From positions 124,001 to 188,000 of the forward strand of contig CAVTSL010000011.1 in assembly GCA_963737405.1 (NCBI GenBank): 64,000 nucleotides of DNA, written 5' to 3'. The position numbers were made by a program, and so were the translations under genes. Below the pieces are notes generated by a model. It ran no database searches. It was not told where the DNA came from and worked only from the letters and a program-made list of their open reading frames with translations. How positions within the stretch are numbered: the first letter of the stretch is position 1; every line of letters starts with the position of its first letter. Below, in pieces: positions 28,803 to 37,641 of this stretch. Origin of the DNA: JACCTU01 sp963737405. GTDB lineage: Bacteria; Actinomycetota; Thermoleophilia; Gaiellales; Gaiellaceae.

Positions 28803-30059
28803 CTCGTCCCCCCTTGTCCGAGTGCAACAGCGAGCGCCGGATCGCGGCCGGCCAGCCAGTCCCTGCTCGAAGCCTCGACGAGGACCGCCGGCGAAAGTTG
28901 GGCGCGCGTATCCCCCGGACGGCCGCTCTGGACGTACTCGGTCGCCACGAGCGCCTCGAGCCCCACGTGCGGGAGCGTGACCTCCGTGAAGTCGCCCCAC
29001 TGGCTCGGCGACCCACCCGGCGGCTCGCCGACGATCCTCGTGCGCGTGAAGCGCTCGACGTCCGCGGCGAAGTTGCCCGCGGCGGAGAACGTCGTCCGGC
29101 TCGTCAGCAGCACGGGCCGCGTGTGCCTGTTCACGAGCTTGCCCGCGAGCACCTCCAGGAGGGGCGCGTACTTCTGGTTGTTGCCGCCGCCGTTCTGGCG
29201 GATGTCGACGACGAGCCGGCGGAACGCCTTCCTCCGCGCCAGGCGCAGGATCCGCTGGGAGAGGTCGTACGAGTCCGTCGTCTCGGTGTACGCGACGTAC
29301 ACGACCCGACCGCGCTGCGCCGTCGTGACGGCCTGCGCGGTCCCGCGATAGCGAACCCACAGCGGACGCGGCGCGCTCGTCGGCGGGGCCGGCGGCTGCC
29401 AGAAGTACGGGAACTCGGAGGCGTACTGCCCGGCCGGAACCGGCGCGAGCGCGACCTCGCGCCGGCCCTGCGCCGACTCGAAGGTGAACGTCGCGCGCGC
29501 TGTGTCGCCGAGGCCGAGGCCGTGCAGCACCTCGGCGCACGCGAGGTAGTACGGAATGCGCTCGCGGAAGCTCCACTCGTTGTCGCGCGTGATCAGCGGG
29601 CGCACGCGCGCGACGACGTCGTCGATCGGGACGCCGCCGATCGCGACGAGCTTCGACCCCGAGGTCGACGTTGCGCCCGCCGACGACCGTCAGGCCGTCG
29701 GAGAACCAGTACACGCGGACCGGGTAGAGGTGCATCGGCTGTGGGTGCGGATGGAGCGTGTAGATGCCGGAGTGTCCGTCGCGCTCGCCGAGCAGGCCCA
29801 TCAGCCGCATGAGGCCGACGATCAGCTCGTCTCGCTCCAGACCGTCCGCCTGCGCCGCGAGCTCGTCGACGCGGCGGCGGAACTCCTCGCGCGAGACGGC
29901 GTGGTACGGGTTCGGGTGGATCCGCTCGAGCTCGTCGGCGAGCAGGCGCACGTCGGCCGCCGCGCCGGGGACCGAGGGCTCCGCGGCGCCCGTGCCACAC
30001 CCCACGACGAGCGCCGTGAGCAGGATCAGCATGAACCCGCGACGGCGTCTGCGTCTCAC
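28799..30059 (-). CDS. S41-family peptidase-like lipoprotein, one frameshift (paralogue 1)
   Basis: Reconstructed 419-residue protein. From a GTG at 30059 (overlapping the PadR stop as GTGA) come a basic n-region, a lipobox in LTALVVGCG, then ERIHPNPYHAVSREEF. The frame breaks at about 29655 (an extra G in CTCGGGGTCG) and resumes as SKLVAIGGVPIDDV, then VVDIRQNGGGN and the catalytic-serine region RTTFSAAGNFAADV. The length is 3n+1. Tail-specific S41 proteases use this serine with a lysine. No PDZ domain is evident. It is closely similar to the divergent gene at 30654-31901. Confidence 0.82.
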
Positions 30060-30613
30060 GGGTGGTCTCGGCGAAGCCCGCGCAGCACCCAGTCGGCCCA
30101 CTCGAGCTCGAGCTCGGCGTGCTGGATCCCGTAGCGGAGGAGGAAGTAGTGGTAGTAGTCCGCTCCCTCTTGCGAGTTCGTGCCGTCGATCGCGCGCAGC
30201 TCGTTCAGCCACTCCTCGACCTCCGCCCGGAACGCCTCGACGTGGCGGATCAGCACGTCGTCGTTCGTGAGCTTGCCGACGAAGAGCCGCAGATGGAACG
30301 CGTCTCGGTCGCCTGGGTCGACGGTCTCGAGCCAGGCGCCGAGCGCCCGTTTGCCCTCGGCGCTGATCCGGTAGAGCGTCTTGTCGGGGCGGTCGGCCTG
30401 CACGACTGCCCGGCTGTGGGCGAGCCCGTCCTTCACGAGCCGCGGCAGCAGGGTGTAGAGCTGCGAGCGCGCCGGCGACCAGATGTAGCCGATCGCCTGC
30501 CGGGCGTACTTGAGCAGGTCGTAGCCGGAGTTCTCGCCCTCGAGGGCGAGGAGGGCGAGCACGGCCGCCTCGGTCGTGGTCAACGTCCGGGTCGACGTGC
30601 GGGTCGAGGGCAC
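30056..30613 (-). CDS. PadR-family transcriptional regulator
   Basis: 185 residues with an N-terminal winged helix (LTTTEAAVLALLALEGENSGYDLLKYA) and a C-terminal helical dimerisation domain of the PadR type (long, about 80 residues). It lies between two S41-peptidase paralogues transcribed divergently, so it probably controls both the operon it heads (S41, hydrolase, esterase, hydrolase) and the opposite gene. Its start is at 30613, near a promoter for the divergent gene. Confidence 0.92.
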   Translation of the reverse strand: MPSTRTSTRTLTTTEAAVLALLALEGENSGYDLLKYARQAIGYIWSPARSQLYTLLPRLVKDGLAHSRAVVQADRPDKTLYRISAEGKRALGAWLETVDPGDRDAFHLRLFVGKLTNDDVLIRHVEAFRAEVEEWLNELRAIDGTNSQEGADYYHYFLLRYGIQHAELELEWADWVLRGLRRDHP

Positions 30614-30615
30614 GG

Positions 30616-30644
30616 TTGACGATCATAGTCCACTCCGGAATACT
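30616..30644 (+). promoter_or_regulatory. Promoter of the divergent S41 gene, probably leaderless
   Basis: TTGACG at 30616-30621, a 17-base spacer, then AATACT at 30639-30644. The ATG at 30654 lies ten bases after the -10 box with no Shine-Dalgarno, which implies a transcript starting at or next to the ATG. Its position overlaps the likely PadR operator region. Confidence 0.55.
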
Positions 30645-30653
30645 CCGCAACGG

Positions 30654-31901
30654 ATGAAGACTCTCCTCCGGGCCGCCGTCGTCGCCCTCACCGTCGCTGT
30701 GTCTGGAGCTGCCGGGGGCACGACGGCGGCCGCCCCACCGGGGGTCGCGGCCGACATCGAGCACTACCTCGTCGAGCTCGAGCGCATCCACCCGAACCCC
30801 TACCACGCTGTCTCGAAGGCGGACTACCGCGCCGCCGCCGACCGGCTGATCGCGCGCCTCCCGTCGCTCGGCGACGACGAGCTGCTCGTCGAGCTCCTCC
30901 GCCTCGTCGCGTATCTCGGAGAGCGCGACGGCCACGCGAACATGAACCCGCTCGGGGGTCATCGCCGCGTGCTCCACTTCTATCCGATCGCGACGTACGA
31001 GTTCGCGGACGGTGTCTACGTCGTTGCGGCGCCCGGTCGCCCGCAGCTCGTCGGGCGTCGGCTCCTCGCGATCCAGGGGCGTCCGATCGCGGACGTCCTG
31101 CGCCTCGTCGACCCGCTCGTGACGTACGACAACCCGCTCTCGCTCGCCGCGCACCGCAGCCCGTACCTCGTCACCGCCGAGCTCCTCCACGGGCTCGGCA
31201 TCACGCCGACGACCGAGCGCGCCACCTTCTCGGTCGACGGGCTCGCCGACGTCGAGCTCGCGCCCGTGACGCGCGGCGAGTACGTGACGGCGATGCGTCC
31301 GTCGTACCCGCTGTTCCTCGACGGGATGCCGAAGCGGGCGAAGCCGCTCCTCGCGTCGCACCGCGGCACGTCGCAGTGGGTGACGACGATCGACCGCGGG
31401 CGCGTCGTCTACTTCCTCTACAACACGGTGCTGAACGACCCGACGCGGACGGCGGACCGGATCCTCCGCCTCGCGCGCCGCCCGAAGACGCGCCGGATCG
31501 TCGTCGACCTGCGGAACAACGGCGGCGGCAACATCCACACGTATCCGTACCTCCTCGATGTGCTCAAGGCCCGCGCGATCAACCGCCCCGGGCGGCTCGT
31601 CGTGCTGATCGGCCGGACGACCTTCTCCGCGGCGGTGCACTTCGCGACCGATCTGGACGAGGGGACGCGGGCGATCTTCGTCGGCGAGCCGACCGGCGGC
31701 AGCCCGAACCACTACAGCGACACCGACCCGGTGCCGCTCGACGTCAGCGGCTACACGATCAACGTGCCGCGCATCTACTTCGAGAAGCAACCGGGTCGGC
31801 CCGGGCTCCAGCTCGACGCCGACGTCACCGTTCCGCTGACCGGCCGCGACTTCTTCGCCGGGCGAGACCCGGTGCTCGCGCGGGCGCTCTCGCTGCGCTA
31901 G
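30654..31901 (+). CDS. Secreted S41-family peptidase-like protein (paralogue 2)
   Basis: 415 residues from the ATG at 30654 with a signal peptide (TLLRAAVVALTVAVSGAAGG). It matches the opposite-strand paralogue along its length: ELERIHPNPYHAVS, YLGERDGHANMN, VVDLRNNGGGN and RTTFSAAVHFATDL, the last holding the catalytic serine of S41 peptidases. Frame is intact here, which helps identify the break in the paralogue. Its stop shares CTAG with the convergent kinase gene. Confidence 0.88.
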   Translation: MKTLLRAAVVALTVAVSGAAGGTTAAAPPGVAADIEHYLVELERIHPNPYHAVSKADYRAAADRLIARLPSLGDDELLVELLRLVAYLGERDGHANMNPLGGHRRVLHFYPIATYEFADGVYVVAAPGRPQLVGRRLLAIQGRPIADVLRLVDPLVTYDNPLSLAAHRSPYLVTAELLHGLGITPTTERATFSVDGLADVELAPVTRGEYVTAMRPSYPLFLDGMPKRAKPLLASHRGTSQWVTTIDRGRVVYFLYNTVLNDPTRTADRILRLARRPKTRRIVVDLRNNGGGNIHTYPYLLDVLKARAINRPGRLVVLIGRTTFSAAVHFATDLDEGTRAIFVGEPTGGSPNHYSDTDPVPLDVSGYTINVPRIYFEKQPGRPGLQLDADVTVPLTGRDFFAGRDPVLARALSLR

Positions 31902-32770
31902 ACGAGGACCGTCACGGCGTCGCGCTCGGCCTCGAGCACGACCTCGCTCACGTCGCCGAGGTCCTCGCCGTCGGACTGAAGCGGCAGCGGCCGGTCGCAG
32001 ACGATCTCAGCGCGGTCGAGGTCGTGGGCGTACAGCACATCGCGCGCGCGTTCCTGGCCGCGCCCGCGGAGCACGTACGTGACGAACCGAGGGAGCGCGC
32101 TCGGCGTGAGCCGTCGCGCGCCGACGACGTCGAGGCCACCTTCGAACGTCGCGAGCGGCGCGACGTGGAGCGCGACCCTGCCCACATACGTGTACGGATC
32201 GCAGTTCGCCGCGAGCGCGAAGGCGGCGCGGCCGTGGCCGCGGACCTCGAGGACCGGCTCCAGCCGGAAGCGGGCCTCCGCGAGCACCCGGAGCGCGGTC
32301 GCGGCGAACTGCACGTTGCCCGCCCGCCCGCGCTCCATCGTCCGCCCGAAGGCGTCGACACGACGCACGAACTCCGCGTCGAGGCCGACCCCGGCCGCGA
32401 ACCCGAACCGGCGGCCGTTGACGCGCCCGAGCCCGATCCGCCTCGTGCGTCCTTCGAGCAGCCGGCGCGCGGCCGCCACCGGATCGCGCGGCAGGCCCAG
32501 TGCGCGCGGGAGCACGCTGGCGCCGCCTCCCGGGATGAACCCGAGCGGCGTGCGACCGTCCGCGCCGTTCAGCACCTCGTTGAAGCCCCCGTCGCCGGAG
32601 AAGACGTAGATCGCCTCGTGCCCGGCGCCTTCGCGCGCGAGCTCCGTCGCATGCCCCGGACGTTCCGTCGTGCGGACCTCCACGTCGCCGAGGACCCCGA
32701 CGACCCGCTCGACGGCCGCATCGGTGACGCGGCTGGCGTACGGGTTGACGATCAGGAGCGCCCGAGACAT
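31898..32770 (-). CDS. Diacylglycerol/lipid kinase family protein
   Basis: 290 residues from the ATG at 32770. It has the N-terminal LLIVNPYASR and the nucleotide-binding motif FSGDGGFNEVLNG (GDGT-like), then LGFIPGGGASVLPRALG, all typical of the DAGK/YegS/sphingosine kinase family. The C-terminal beta domain ends in a lipid-kinase-like QSDGEDLGDVSEV. It probably phosphorylates a lipid such as diacylglycerol. It is convergent with the S41 gene and divergent from a VOC protein. Confidence 0.9.
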   Translation of the reverse strand: MSRALLIVNPYASRVTDAAVERVVGVLGDVEVRTTERPGHATELAREGAGHEAIYVFSGDGGFNEVLNGADGRTPLGFIPGGGASVLPRALGLPRDPVAAARRLLEGRTRRIGLGRVNGRRFGFAAGVGLDAEFVRRVDAFGRTMERGRAGNVQFAATALRVLAEARFRLEPVLEVRGHGRAAFALAANCDPYTYVGRVALHVAPLATFEGGLDVVGARRLTPSALPRFVTYVLRGRGQERARDVLYAHDLDRAEIVCDRPLPLQSDGEDLGDVSEVVLEAERDAVTVLV

Positions 32771-32781
32771 GGTGGCGGAGC

Positions 32782-33093
32782 ATGGCACGGCTCGACCACG
32801 TCGCCCTCGAGTGCGCCGACCCGGACGCCGTCGCGGCGTTCCTCGAGCGCGTCCTCGGCGCGCGGATCGTCCGCACGAAGGGCCATCCGGTGATGGCCTA
32901 CCTCGACCAGGGAGCCTTCGCGCTGCACGAGCAGGGAGCCGGGTTCCACGTCGGGATCCGGGTCTCCGACGACGAGCGCGCCGTCATCGCCGAGCGGGTG
33001 GACGGACGGGAGCGCGACCACGGGCTCGCGATCGGTCTCTTCTTCGACGACCCCGAGGGCCACACGCTCGAGGCGATCACGTACCGGAAGTAG
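32782..33093 (+). CDS. VOC (glyoxalase/bleomycin-resistance) superfamily protein
   Basis: 103 residues forming a single VOC unit of two beta-alpha-beta-beta-beta modules: LDHVALECADPDAVAAFLERVLG at the N-terminus and GLFFDDPEGHTLEAITY at the C-terminus with the metal-site histidine and glutamate. The substrate cannot be predicted. It starts 12 bases from the divergent kinase gene and is followed by a strong hairpin. Confidence 0.85.
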   Translation: MARLDHVALECADPDAVAAFLERVLGARIVRTKGHPVMAYLDQGAFALHEQGAGFHVGIRVSDDERAVIAERVDGRERDHGLAIGLFFDDPEGHTLEAITYRK

Positions 33094-33094
33094 C

Positions 33095-33128
33095 GCGAAG
33101 GGGCCGGCGTCGCCGCCGGCCCCTTCGC
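33095..33128. terminator. Perfect 15-bp hairpin between convergent genes
   Basis: Stem 33095-33109 pairs perfectly with 33114-33128 around a TCGC loop. It begins two bases after the VOC stop and ends eleven bases before the subtilase stop, so it can end transcription from both sides. There is no long U tract on either side. Confidence 0.8.
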
Positions 33129-33138
33129 TTCGATCGAA

Positions 33139-35823
33139 CTACCTCGCGAGCGTGATCACCGGCGAGGTCCACGTCTCCGTGTGGCCGGGCGTGTTCACGT
33201 CACCGAGCGCCTTGAGCGCCGTGAAGCGGAGCACGTAGCGGCCGTTCGGGACGACCTTGCGGTGGTCGCCGTTCCCGTTGCCGTTGTCGTGGGAGCGCAT
33301 GCCGTCCCACGTGAACGCGAAGAACGACGCGTTCGTCGAGTTCCGCGGCAGGTACTCCTCGAGCGGCTCGGCGTCCGAGAACACCGGATGCACCTTGCTG
33401 CCGTCGGCCTTCAGCACCTCGATCCTCAGCCACCTCGTCGGATGGTTGAGGTGGTAGAGCACGACCGGGACGTCGTTGCCCTGCATCGTGTACGTCGCCC
33501 CGGAATCGCGGCGCTCGAAGTTGTTCAGGCCGGCACACGCAAATGCGCCGCCGGCACGGAACTGGACGAGCGCCGGGTAGTTGCACCCGCCGGCGTTGAG
33601 CGTCGGAAGCGACTGGTAGTCGCCCTTGAAGCCGGCGAACGGCACGCGGAGCACCTGTCCGCCGCCGCGCGGCGTGAGGACGACCCAGCCGCCGTACAGC
33701 GCCTTGTCCGGCAGAGCGGCGTCGGGCGTCAGCGTGAAGCTCTTCGTCGCCGTCCCGCCCGCGGGCACCTGCAGCACGAGGCTGTCGATGGTCAGGTGGG
33801 TCGTGCCGAAGCCGAGCCCGAACCCGAACGGGTAGACCTGCGTGGCGATCGGGAAGGCGTCGAGCCCCTCCACCGTCGCGATGTCGTAGGTCACCGCGGC
33901 CGAGCCGCCGTTCCGCACCGTGATCGACGCCTGTCCGCCGTTGCCCTCGCCGAGCGAGAGCTTGCTCGGCGTGACCGACGTCGCGGCAGTGATCGCCTTG
34001 TCGACCTGGATCATCCCGGCGCCCTGCCGGAAGGTCGACTCGAGCACGCCGAGGAAGCCGGTGAAGCTGATCGGGCGCGCCGTGTTCTGGAGCGCGGTCC
34101 GGATCGTCTCCGCGGTCGCGCCCGGATGCGCCTGGAGATACAGCGCGGCCGAGCCTGCCACGTGCGGCGACGCCATCGAGGTGCCGCCGATCGTGTTGTG
34201 GCCGGCGTACTGCTGGTGCGGCCAGGTCGAGAAGATCTGACCGCCCGGTGCCGCCACGTCCGGCTTCAGGTCGAGCTCGGCACTGGTGCCGTACGAGCTG
34301 AAGCTCGACGTCGTGTTGCCGGTCGAGAGCGGCGTCTCGACCACCTGGTCGGTCCAGGTCAGGATGCCCGGAGCGGCGGCCGCGATCTCGTTGCCTGCGG
34401 CGAGCGTCACCGCGACGACCGGGATCGTGATCGGCACCGGTCCCTGCACGGTCGGGTTGATCGGCCCGGCGACGTTGTTGAACAGCACCACTGCGGCCGC
34501 GCCGGCCGCTTGCGCCGTCGCCGCCTTCACGTGGAACGTGCAGGTTCCACGCTGGATCAGGACGACCTTGCCTGCGACGTCGTTCGTGAGCGGCGTGCAG
34601 CCGTTCAGCGGGCTCGCCACGACGAGCGTGTTCGATCCCGCGAGCGGCGGATCCGGCGCAGCGGTCGACCGCTGGTAGCCGTACGTCTTGCCGCCGAAGC
34701 GGAACGCCGGCAGCGTCTCGATCACGTTGTCCACGGCGGCGCTCGCGATCACCTTGCGGCCGACGCCGGGAGCGCTCGCGGACCAGAGGCCGTTCGCGCC
34801 GCTGTTGCCGGTCGACGTGACCACGACGACGCCTGCGTCGACGAGGTTGTCCGCCGCCACCGCGGTCGGGTACTGCGGCCAGGTGACGAAGGCCGCGCCG
34901 ATCGACATGTTGAGCACGTCCGCGCCGAGCTGGAGCGCGCGGTCCATCGCCGCGACCATGATGTCCGAGTCGGTCGAGCCGTTGCAGCCGAACACCTTGA
35001 GCGCGATCAGGCTCGCCTCGGGGGCGACACCGGTCACACCGCCGGGAACGGCTCGGCCGTCGGCCGCGGCGATGCCCGCGACGTGCGTCCCGTGACCGGC
35101 GTTCGAGACGCCGGCGCCCGGCTGCGTCGCGCGTGCGTCCGCGACGAGCGGGTTGCACGGTGCCGGGTCGGGATCCGGTGCGGGCGTCGGGTTGAAGGTC
35201 GAGTCGGCGTCGTTCGAGTCGAAGTCGTCGCCGACGAAGTCCCAACCCGCTCGCACCCGGCACGACGGGCCGACGCTCGCGCAGCCGCCGAACTCCGGCA
35301 GCGTGTAGTCGAGCCCGCTGTCCATCACGGCGATCGTCACGCCGCGACCGGTGAGCCCGAGCTCGGTCCGCGCGACGTTCGCACCCGTCATCCCCGTCGC
35401 GTTGTTGATGTCGGGGTCGGCGGTTCCGCTCGTCGCCGGCGGTAGCGTCGCCTCGACGACGGGATAGATCGCCTTCACGCCGGAGACCCCGGCCAGCTTC
35501 GACGCCTGGCCGCGCGCGACGCGCACCGAGACGCCGTTCCAGACGCCGGTGTAGTCGAAGCGCTCGGTCAGCGAGACGCCCTCCGACTTCGCTGCCGCGC
35601 GGAAGGCGGCGTGCTCCGCGCGAAGCGCGTCGGTGTTTCCGCCCTTCGCCGTCGGCGCCCCGCGCAGCTCGACGAACCACGCTGTGGCGGTCTCGTCGTA
35701 CGCGCCGGTCGCAGCCACGACCGTGCCGACGTCGTTCAGGGCCGCGCCGGCGATCGTCGCCGGCACGAACAGGCTCAGTGTGACGGCAAGGCCGACGACG
35801 AGCCTCAAGCTCCCACTCTTCAT
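33139..35823 (-). CDS. Secreted subtilisin-like (S8) serine protease with PA domain
   Basis: 894 residues: signal peptide (about 1-28), inhibitor I9-like propeptide (about 45-125), S8 catalytic domain with D168 (VMDSGLD), H244 (HGTHVAG) and S549 (GTSMASPH), a protease-associated insert at about 395-495, then a Fn3/C5a-like stalk from about 610. The extended stalk resembles cell-wall or vacuolar-type subtilases. A sigma70-like promoter and a GGAGGGGAG ribosome site precede the ATG at 35823. It stands alone, likely for extracellular protein digestion. Confidence 0.95.
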   Translation of the reverse strand: MKSGSLRLVVGLAVTLSLFVPATIAGAALNDVGTVVAATGAYDETATAWFVELRGAPTAKGGNTDALRAEHAAFRAAAKSEGVSLTERFDYTGVWNGVSVRVARGQASKLAGVSGVKAIYPVVEATLPPATSGTADPDINNATGMTGANVARTELGLTGRGVTIAVMDSGLDYTLPEFGGCASVGPSCRVRAGWDFVGDDFDSNDADSTFNPTPAPDPDPAPCNPLVADARATQPGAGVSNAGHGTHVAGIAAADGRAVPGGVTGVAPEASLIALKVFGCNGSTDSDIMVAAMDRALQLGADVLNMSIGAAFVTWPQYPTAVAADNLVDAGVVVVTSTGNSGANGLWSASAPGVGRKVIASAAVDNVIETLPAFRFGGKTYGYQRSTAAPDPPLAGSNTLVVASPLNGCTPLTNDVAGKVVLIQRGTCTFHVKAATAQAAGAAAVVLFNNVAGPINPTVQGPVPITIPVVAVTLAAGNEIAAAAPGILTWTDQVVETPLSTGNTTSSFSSYGTSAELDLKPDVAAPGGQIFSTWPHQQYAGHNTIGGTSMASPHVAGSAALYLQAHPGATAETIRTALQNTARPISFTGFLGVLESTFRQGAGMIQVDKAITAATSVTPSKLSLGEGNGGQASITVRNGGSAAVTYDIATVEGLDAFPIATQVYPFGFGLGFGTTHLTIDSLVLQVPAGGTATKSFTLTPDAALPDKALYGGWVVLTPRGGGQVLRVPFAGFKGDYQSLPTLNAGGCNYPALVQFRAGGAFACAGLNNFERRDSGATYTMQGNDVPVVLYHLNHPTRWLRIEVLKADGSKVHPVFSDAEPLEEYLPRNSTNASFFAFTWDGMRSHDNGNGNGDHRKVVPNGRYVLRFTALKALGDVNTPGHTETWTSPVITLAR

Positions 35824-35877
35824 GAATCTCCCCTCCGGTAGCTCCTCGCGCCCACCTCCCCCGGGGCGCCGGAGGGG

Positions 35878-35906
35878 AATCTAAGACTTCTCTACTTAGA
35901 CTTCAA
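35878..35906 (-). promoter_or_regulatory. Promoter of the subtilase gene with embedded inverted repeat
   Basis: Read on the minus strand: TTGAAG, 17 bases, TAGATT, in an AT-rich patch unusual for this DNA. The spacer holds TCTAAG and the box overlaps CTTAGA, a 6-base inverted repeat nine bases apart, and AAGTCT occurs twice. This could be an operator on the promoter. Confidence 0.6.
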
Positions 35907-35919
35907 TATCGAGGTTCAG

Positions 35920-36096
35920 CTATCCGATCAGGTCGATCTTGAAGCTCTTGACCGGAACGACCTCGGGAGCCCAGGGCGGGGCGGGCGGAAGGCCGCCTGC
36001 GAAGCGGCCGTGCTCGAGGATCGGCGGCGCGGCGCCGGCGCCGGGCGGCACCGCGAACGCGCCTGCCAGCACCGCGAGGACGAGAAACCGCCGCAC
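35920..36096 (-). CDS. Small putative secreted peptide
   Basis: 58 residues from a GTG at 36096: a signal peptide (VLAVLAGAFAVPPGAGA) followed by a short proline-rich tail ending VKSFKIDLIG. It lies between the subtilase promoter and the TetR gene on the same strand. No family is recognised. It could be a spurious reading, but the signal peptide and coding bias argue otherwise. Confidence 0.4.
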   Translation of the reverse strand: MRRFLVLAVLAGAFAVPPGAGAAPPILEHGRFAGGLPPAPPWAPEVVPVKSFKIDLIG

Positions 36097-36128
36097 ACGG
36101 GCGACGCTACCGCCTCGATAGACGGAAA

Positions 36129-36704
36129 TCAATCCCGACTTGCATATCCTCGGACGCCGTCCACGAGCACCGCGTGGAAACCGTCGGCGAGGGCGTCGGT
36201 GTCCCGGTCGGGCGTGAGCCAGGTGTACGCCCAGTTCGCCGCCGAGAGGACGAGGAGGGCCGCGGTCGAGTCGTCGAGGTCGCTCCGGAGCTCGCCGAGC
36301 TCGCGGCCTTCCCGGAAGAGGGCGCGGAACCGCTCCTCGTACCGGCGCCGCTCGGCCACGATGCCGTCGCGCCGCGCGCCCTCGAGGTAGCGCCACTCGC
36401 GCATGAAGACCGTCGCCACGTCGAGCTGCGCGGCCACCGTCCGCAGATGGGCCCGCAGCGCAAGCCGGATCTTCTCGACCGCCGGCAGCTCCTCGGGGAT
36501 CGCGTCGAGGCCGGCATGGAACGCCTCGGCGCCGTCGCGCATCGTCTCGAAGAGCAGGTCCTGCTTCGAGTCGATCCAGGTGTAGACGGTCGCCTTCTGG
36601 ACGCCGAGCGCCTCGGCGAGGTCGCCGATCGACGTCCCGTGGTAGCCGCGCTCCGCGAAGAGCCGTGCGGCCTGGCGGGTGAGCTCGGAGCGGCGGGCGG
36701 AGAT
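36129..36704 (-). CDS. TetR-family regulator, start codon unclear (paa regulator candidate)
   Basis: The reading frame encodes an N-terminal TetR helix-turn-helix (LFAERGYHGTSIGDLAEALG, then KATVYTWIDSKQDLLF) and a C-terminal ligand/dimer domain. Between the first upstream stop (about 36717) and the domain there is no ATG, GTG or TTG. The only candidate at the N-terminus is an ATC at 36704, so either a rare start or an indel is present. The first ATG at 36542 would delete the DNA-binding domain. It is divergent from paaABCD, with a palindrome between, consistent with a PaaR role. Confidence 0.82.
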   Translation of the reverse strand: MSARRSELTRQAARLFAERGYHGTSIGDLAEALGVQKATVYTWIDSKQDLLFETMRDGAEAFHAGLDAIPEELPAVEKIRLALRAHLRTVAAQLDVATVFMREWRYLEGARRDGIVAERRRYEERFRALFREGRELGELRSDLDDSTAALLVLSAANWAYTWLTPDRDTDALADGFHAVLVDGVRGYASRD

Positions 36705-36712
36705 AGACTGAG

Positions 36713-36728
36713 CCTAACGATCGTTCGG
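36713..36728. promoter_or_regulatory. Palindromic TetR/PaaR-type operator
   Basis: AACGATCGTT at 36716-36725 is a perfect 10-base palindrome, extended to CC.AACGATCGTT.GG (one mismatched pair) over 36713-36728. It sits between the TetR gene and paaA, 13 bases before the paaA ATG, overlapping the region where both transcripts must start. Confidence 0.65.
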
Positions 36729-36740
36729 TAGGGAGGCCAG

Positions 36741-37640
36741 ATGGACGCGCGCAGCCAGGAGTTCGCCGAGTTCGTGCAGGGCGGCGGTCAGGTCGAGACC
36801 GGGGACTGGATGCCGGACGACTACCGCGCGAAGCTCGTCAAGTTCATCGAGATGCACGGCAACTCGGAGCTGATGGGCGTCCTGCCCGAGCGCGAGTGGA
36901 TCCTCCGTGCGCCCACCCTCCAGCGGAAGCTCGCGCTGACCGCGAAGGTCCAGGACGAGGTCGGGCACGCGCAGCTCATCTACCGGGTCGTCGAGGACCT
37001 CGGCAAGCCCCGCGCGCAGTGCCTCCAGGACCTCGTCGACGGCAAGGCGAAGTTCCACAACGTCTTCCACTACCCGACGAAGACGTGGGGCGACGTCGGC
37101 GTGATCGCGTGGCTCGTCGACGCGGCGGCGATCATCTCGCAGAAGGCGCTCCTCAAGTGCTCCTACGCGCCGTACGCGCGGATCATGAAGAAGATCTGCT
37201 GGGAGGAGTCGTTCCACATCCTCCACGGCCGCGACGTGATCCTCACGCTGATGAACGGCACCGACGAGCAGCGCGAGCTCGTGCAGGAGGCGCTCGACCG
37301 GTGGTGGGGGCCGCTGATGACGTTCCACGGCAACCCGATCGCGGCGGAGGACGATCCGATGGTGTTCTGGCGGATCAAGTCGCAGGCGAACGAGGACGCG
37401 CGGCAGCAGTTCCTCGACGGCTACGTCCCGCAGATCTGGGAGCTCGGGCTGACCGTGCCGGACCCGAAGCTGCGAAGGAACGACGACGGCGTGTGGGAGT
37501 ACACCGAGCCGGACTGGGACGAGCTCAAGCGCGTCGTGACGGGCCACGGGCCGAAGACGGCCGAGCGGCTCGAGTTCCGCCGGCGCTTCCTCGAGCAGGA
37601 GGCGTGGGTGCGAGAGGTCGTGCTCGCGGAAGCCGCCTGA
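36741..37640 (+). CDS. paaA: 1,2-Phenylacetyl-CoA epoxidase, catalytic subunit A
   Basis: 299 residues. The ferritin-like diiron subunit epoxidises the ring of phenylacetyl-CoA. Diiron ligands are in KVQDEVGHAQ and WEESFHILHG, and the N-terminal MPDDYRAKLVKFIEMHGNSE is characteristic. The ATG at 36741 follows GGGAGG. It is the first gene of paaABCD, with a two-base gap to paaB. Confidence 0.96.
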   Translation: MDARSQEFAEFVQGGGQVETGDWMPDDYRAKLVKFIEMHGNSELMGVLPEREWILRAPTLQRKLALTAKVQDEVGHAQLIYRVVEDLGKPRAQCLQDLVDGKAKFHNVFHYPTKTWGDVGVIAWLVDAAAIISQKALLKCSYAPYARIMKKICWEESFHILHGRDVILTLMNGTDEQRELVQEALDRWWGPLMTFHGNPIAAEDDPMVFWRIKSQANEDARQQFLDGYVPQIWELGLTVPDPKLRRNDDGVWEYTEPDWDELKRVVTGHGPKTAERLEFRRRFLEQEAWVREVVLAEAA

Positions 37641-37641
37641 C

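Noticed and set aside
28053..31790. A 1245-residue continuous reading on the minus strand
   Set aside because: It merges several real genes with out-of-frame arginine/proline-rich stretches antisense to the plus-strand S41 gene. High G+C makes long shadow frames common.
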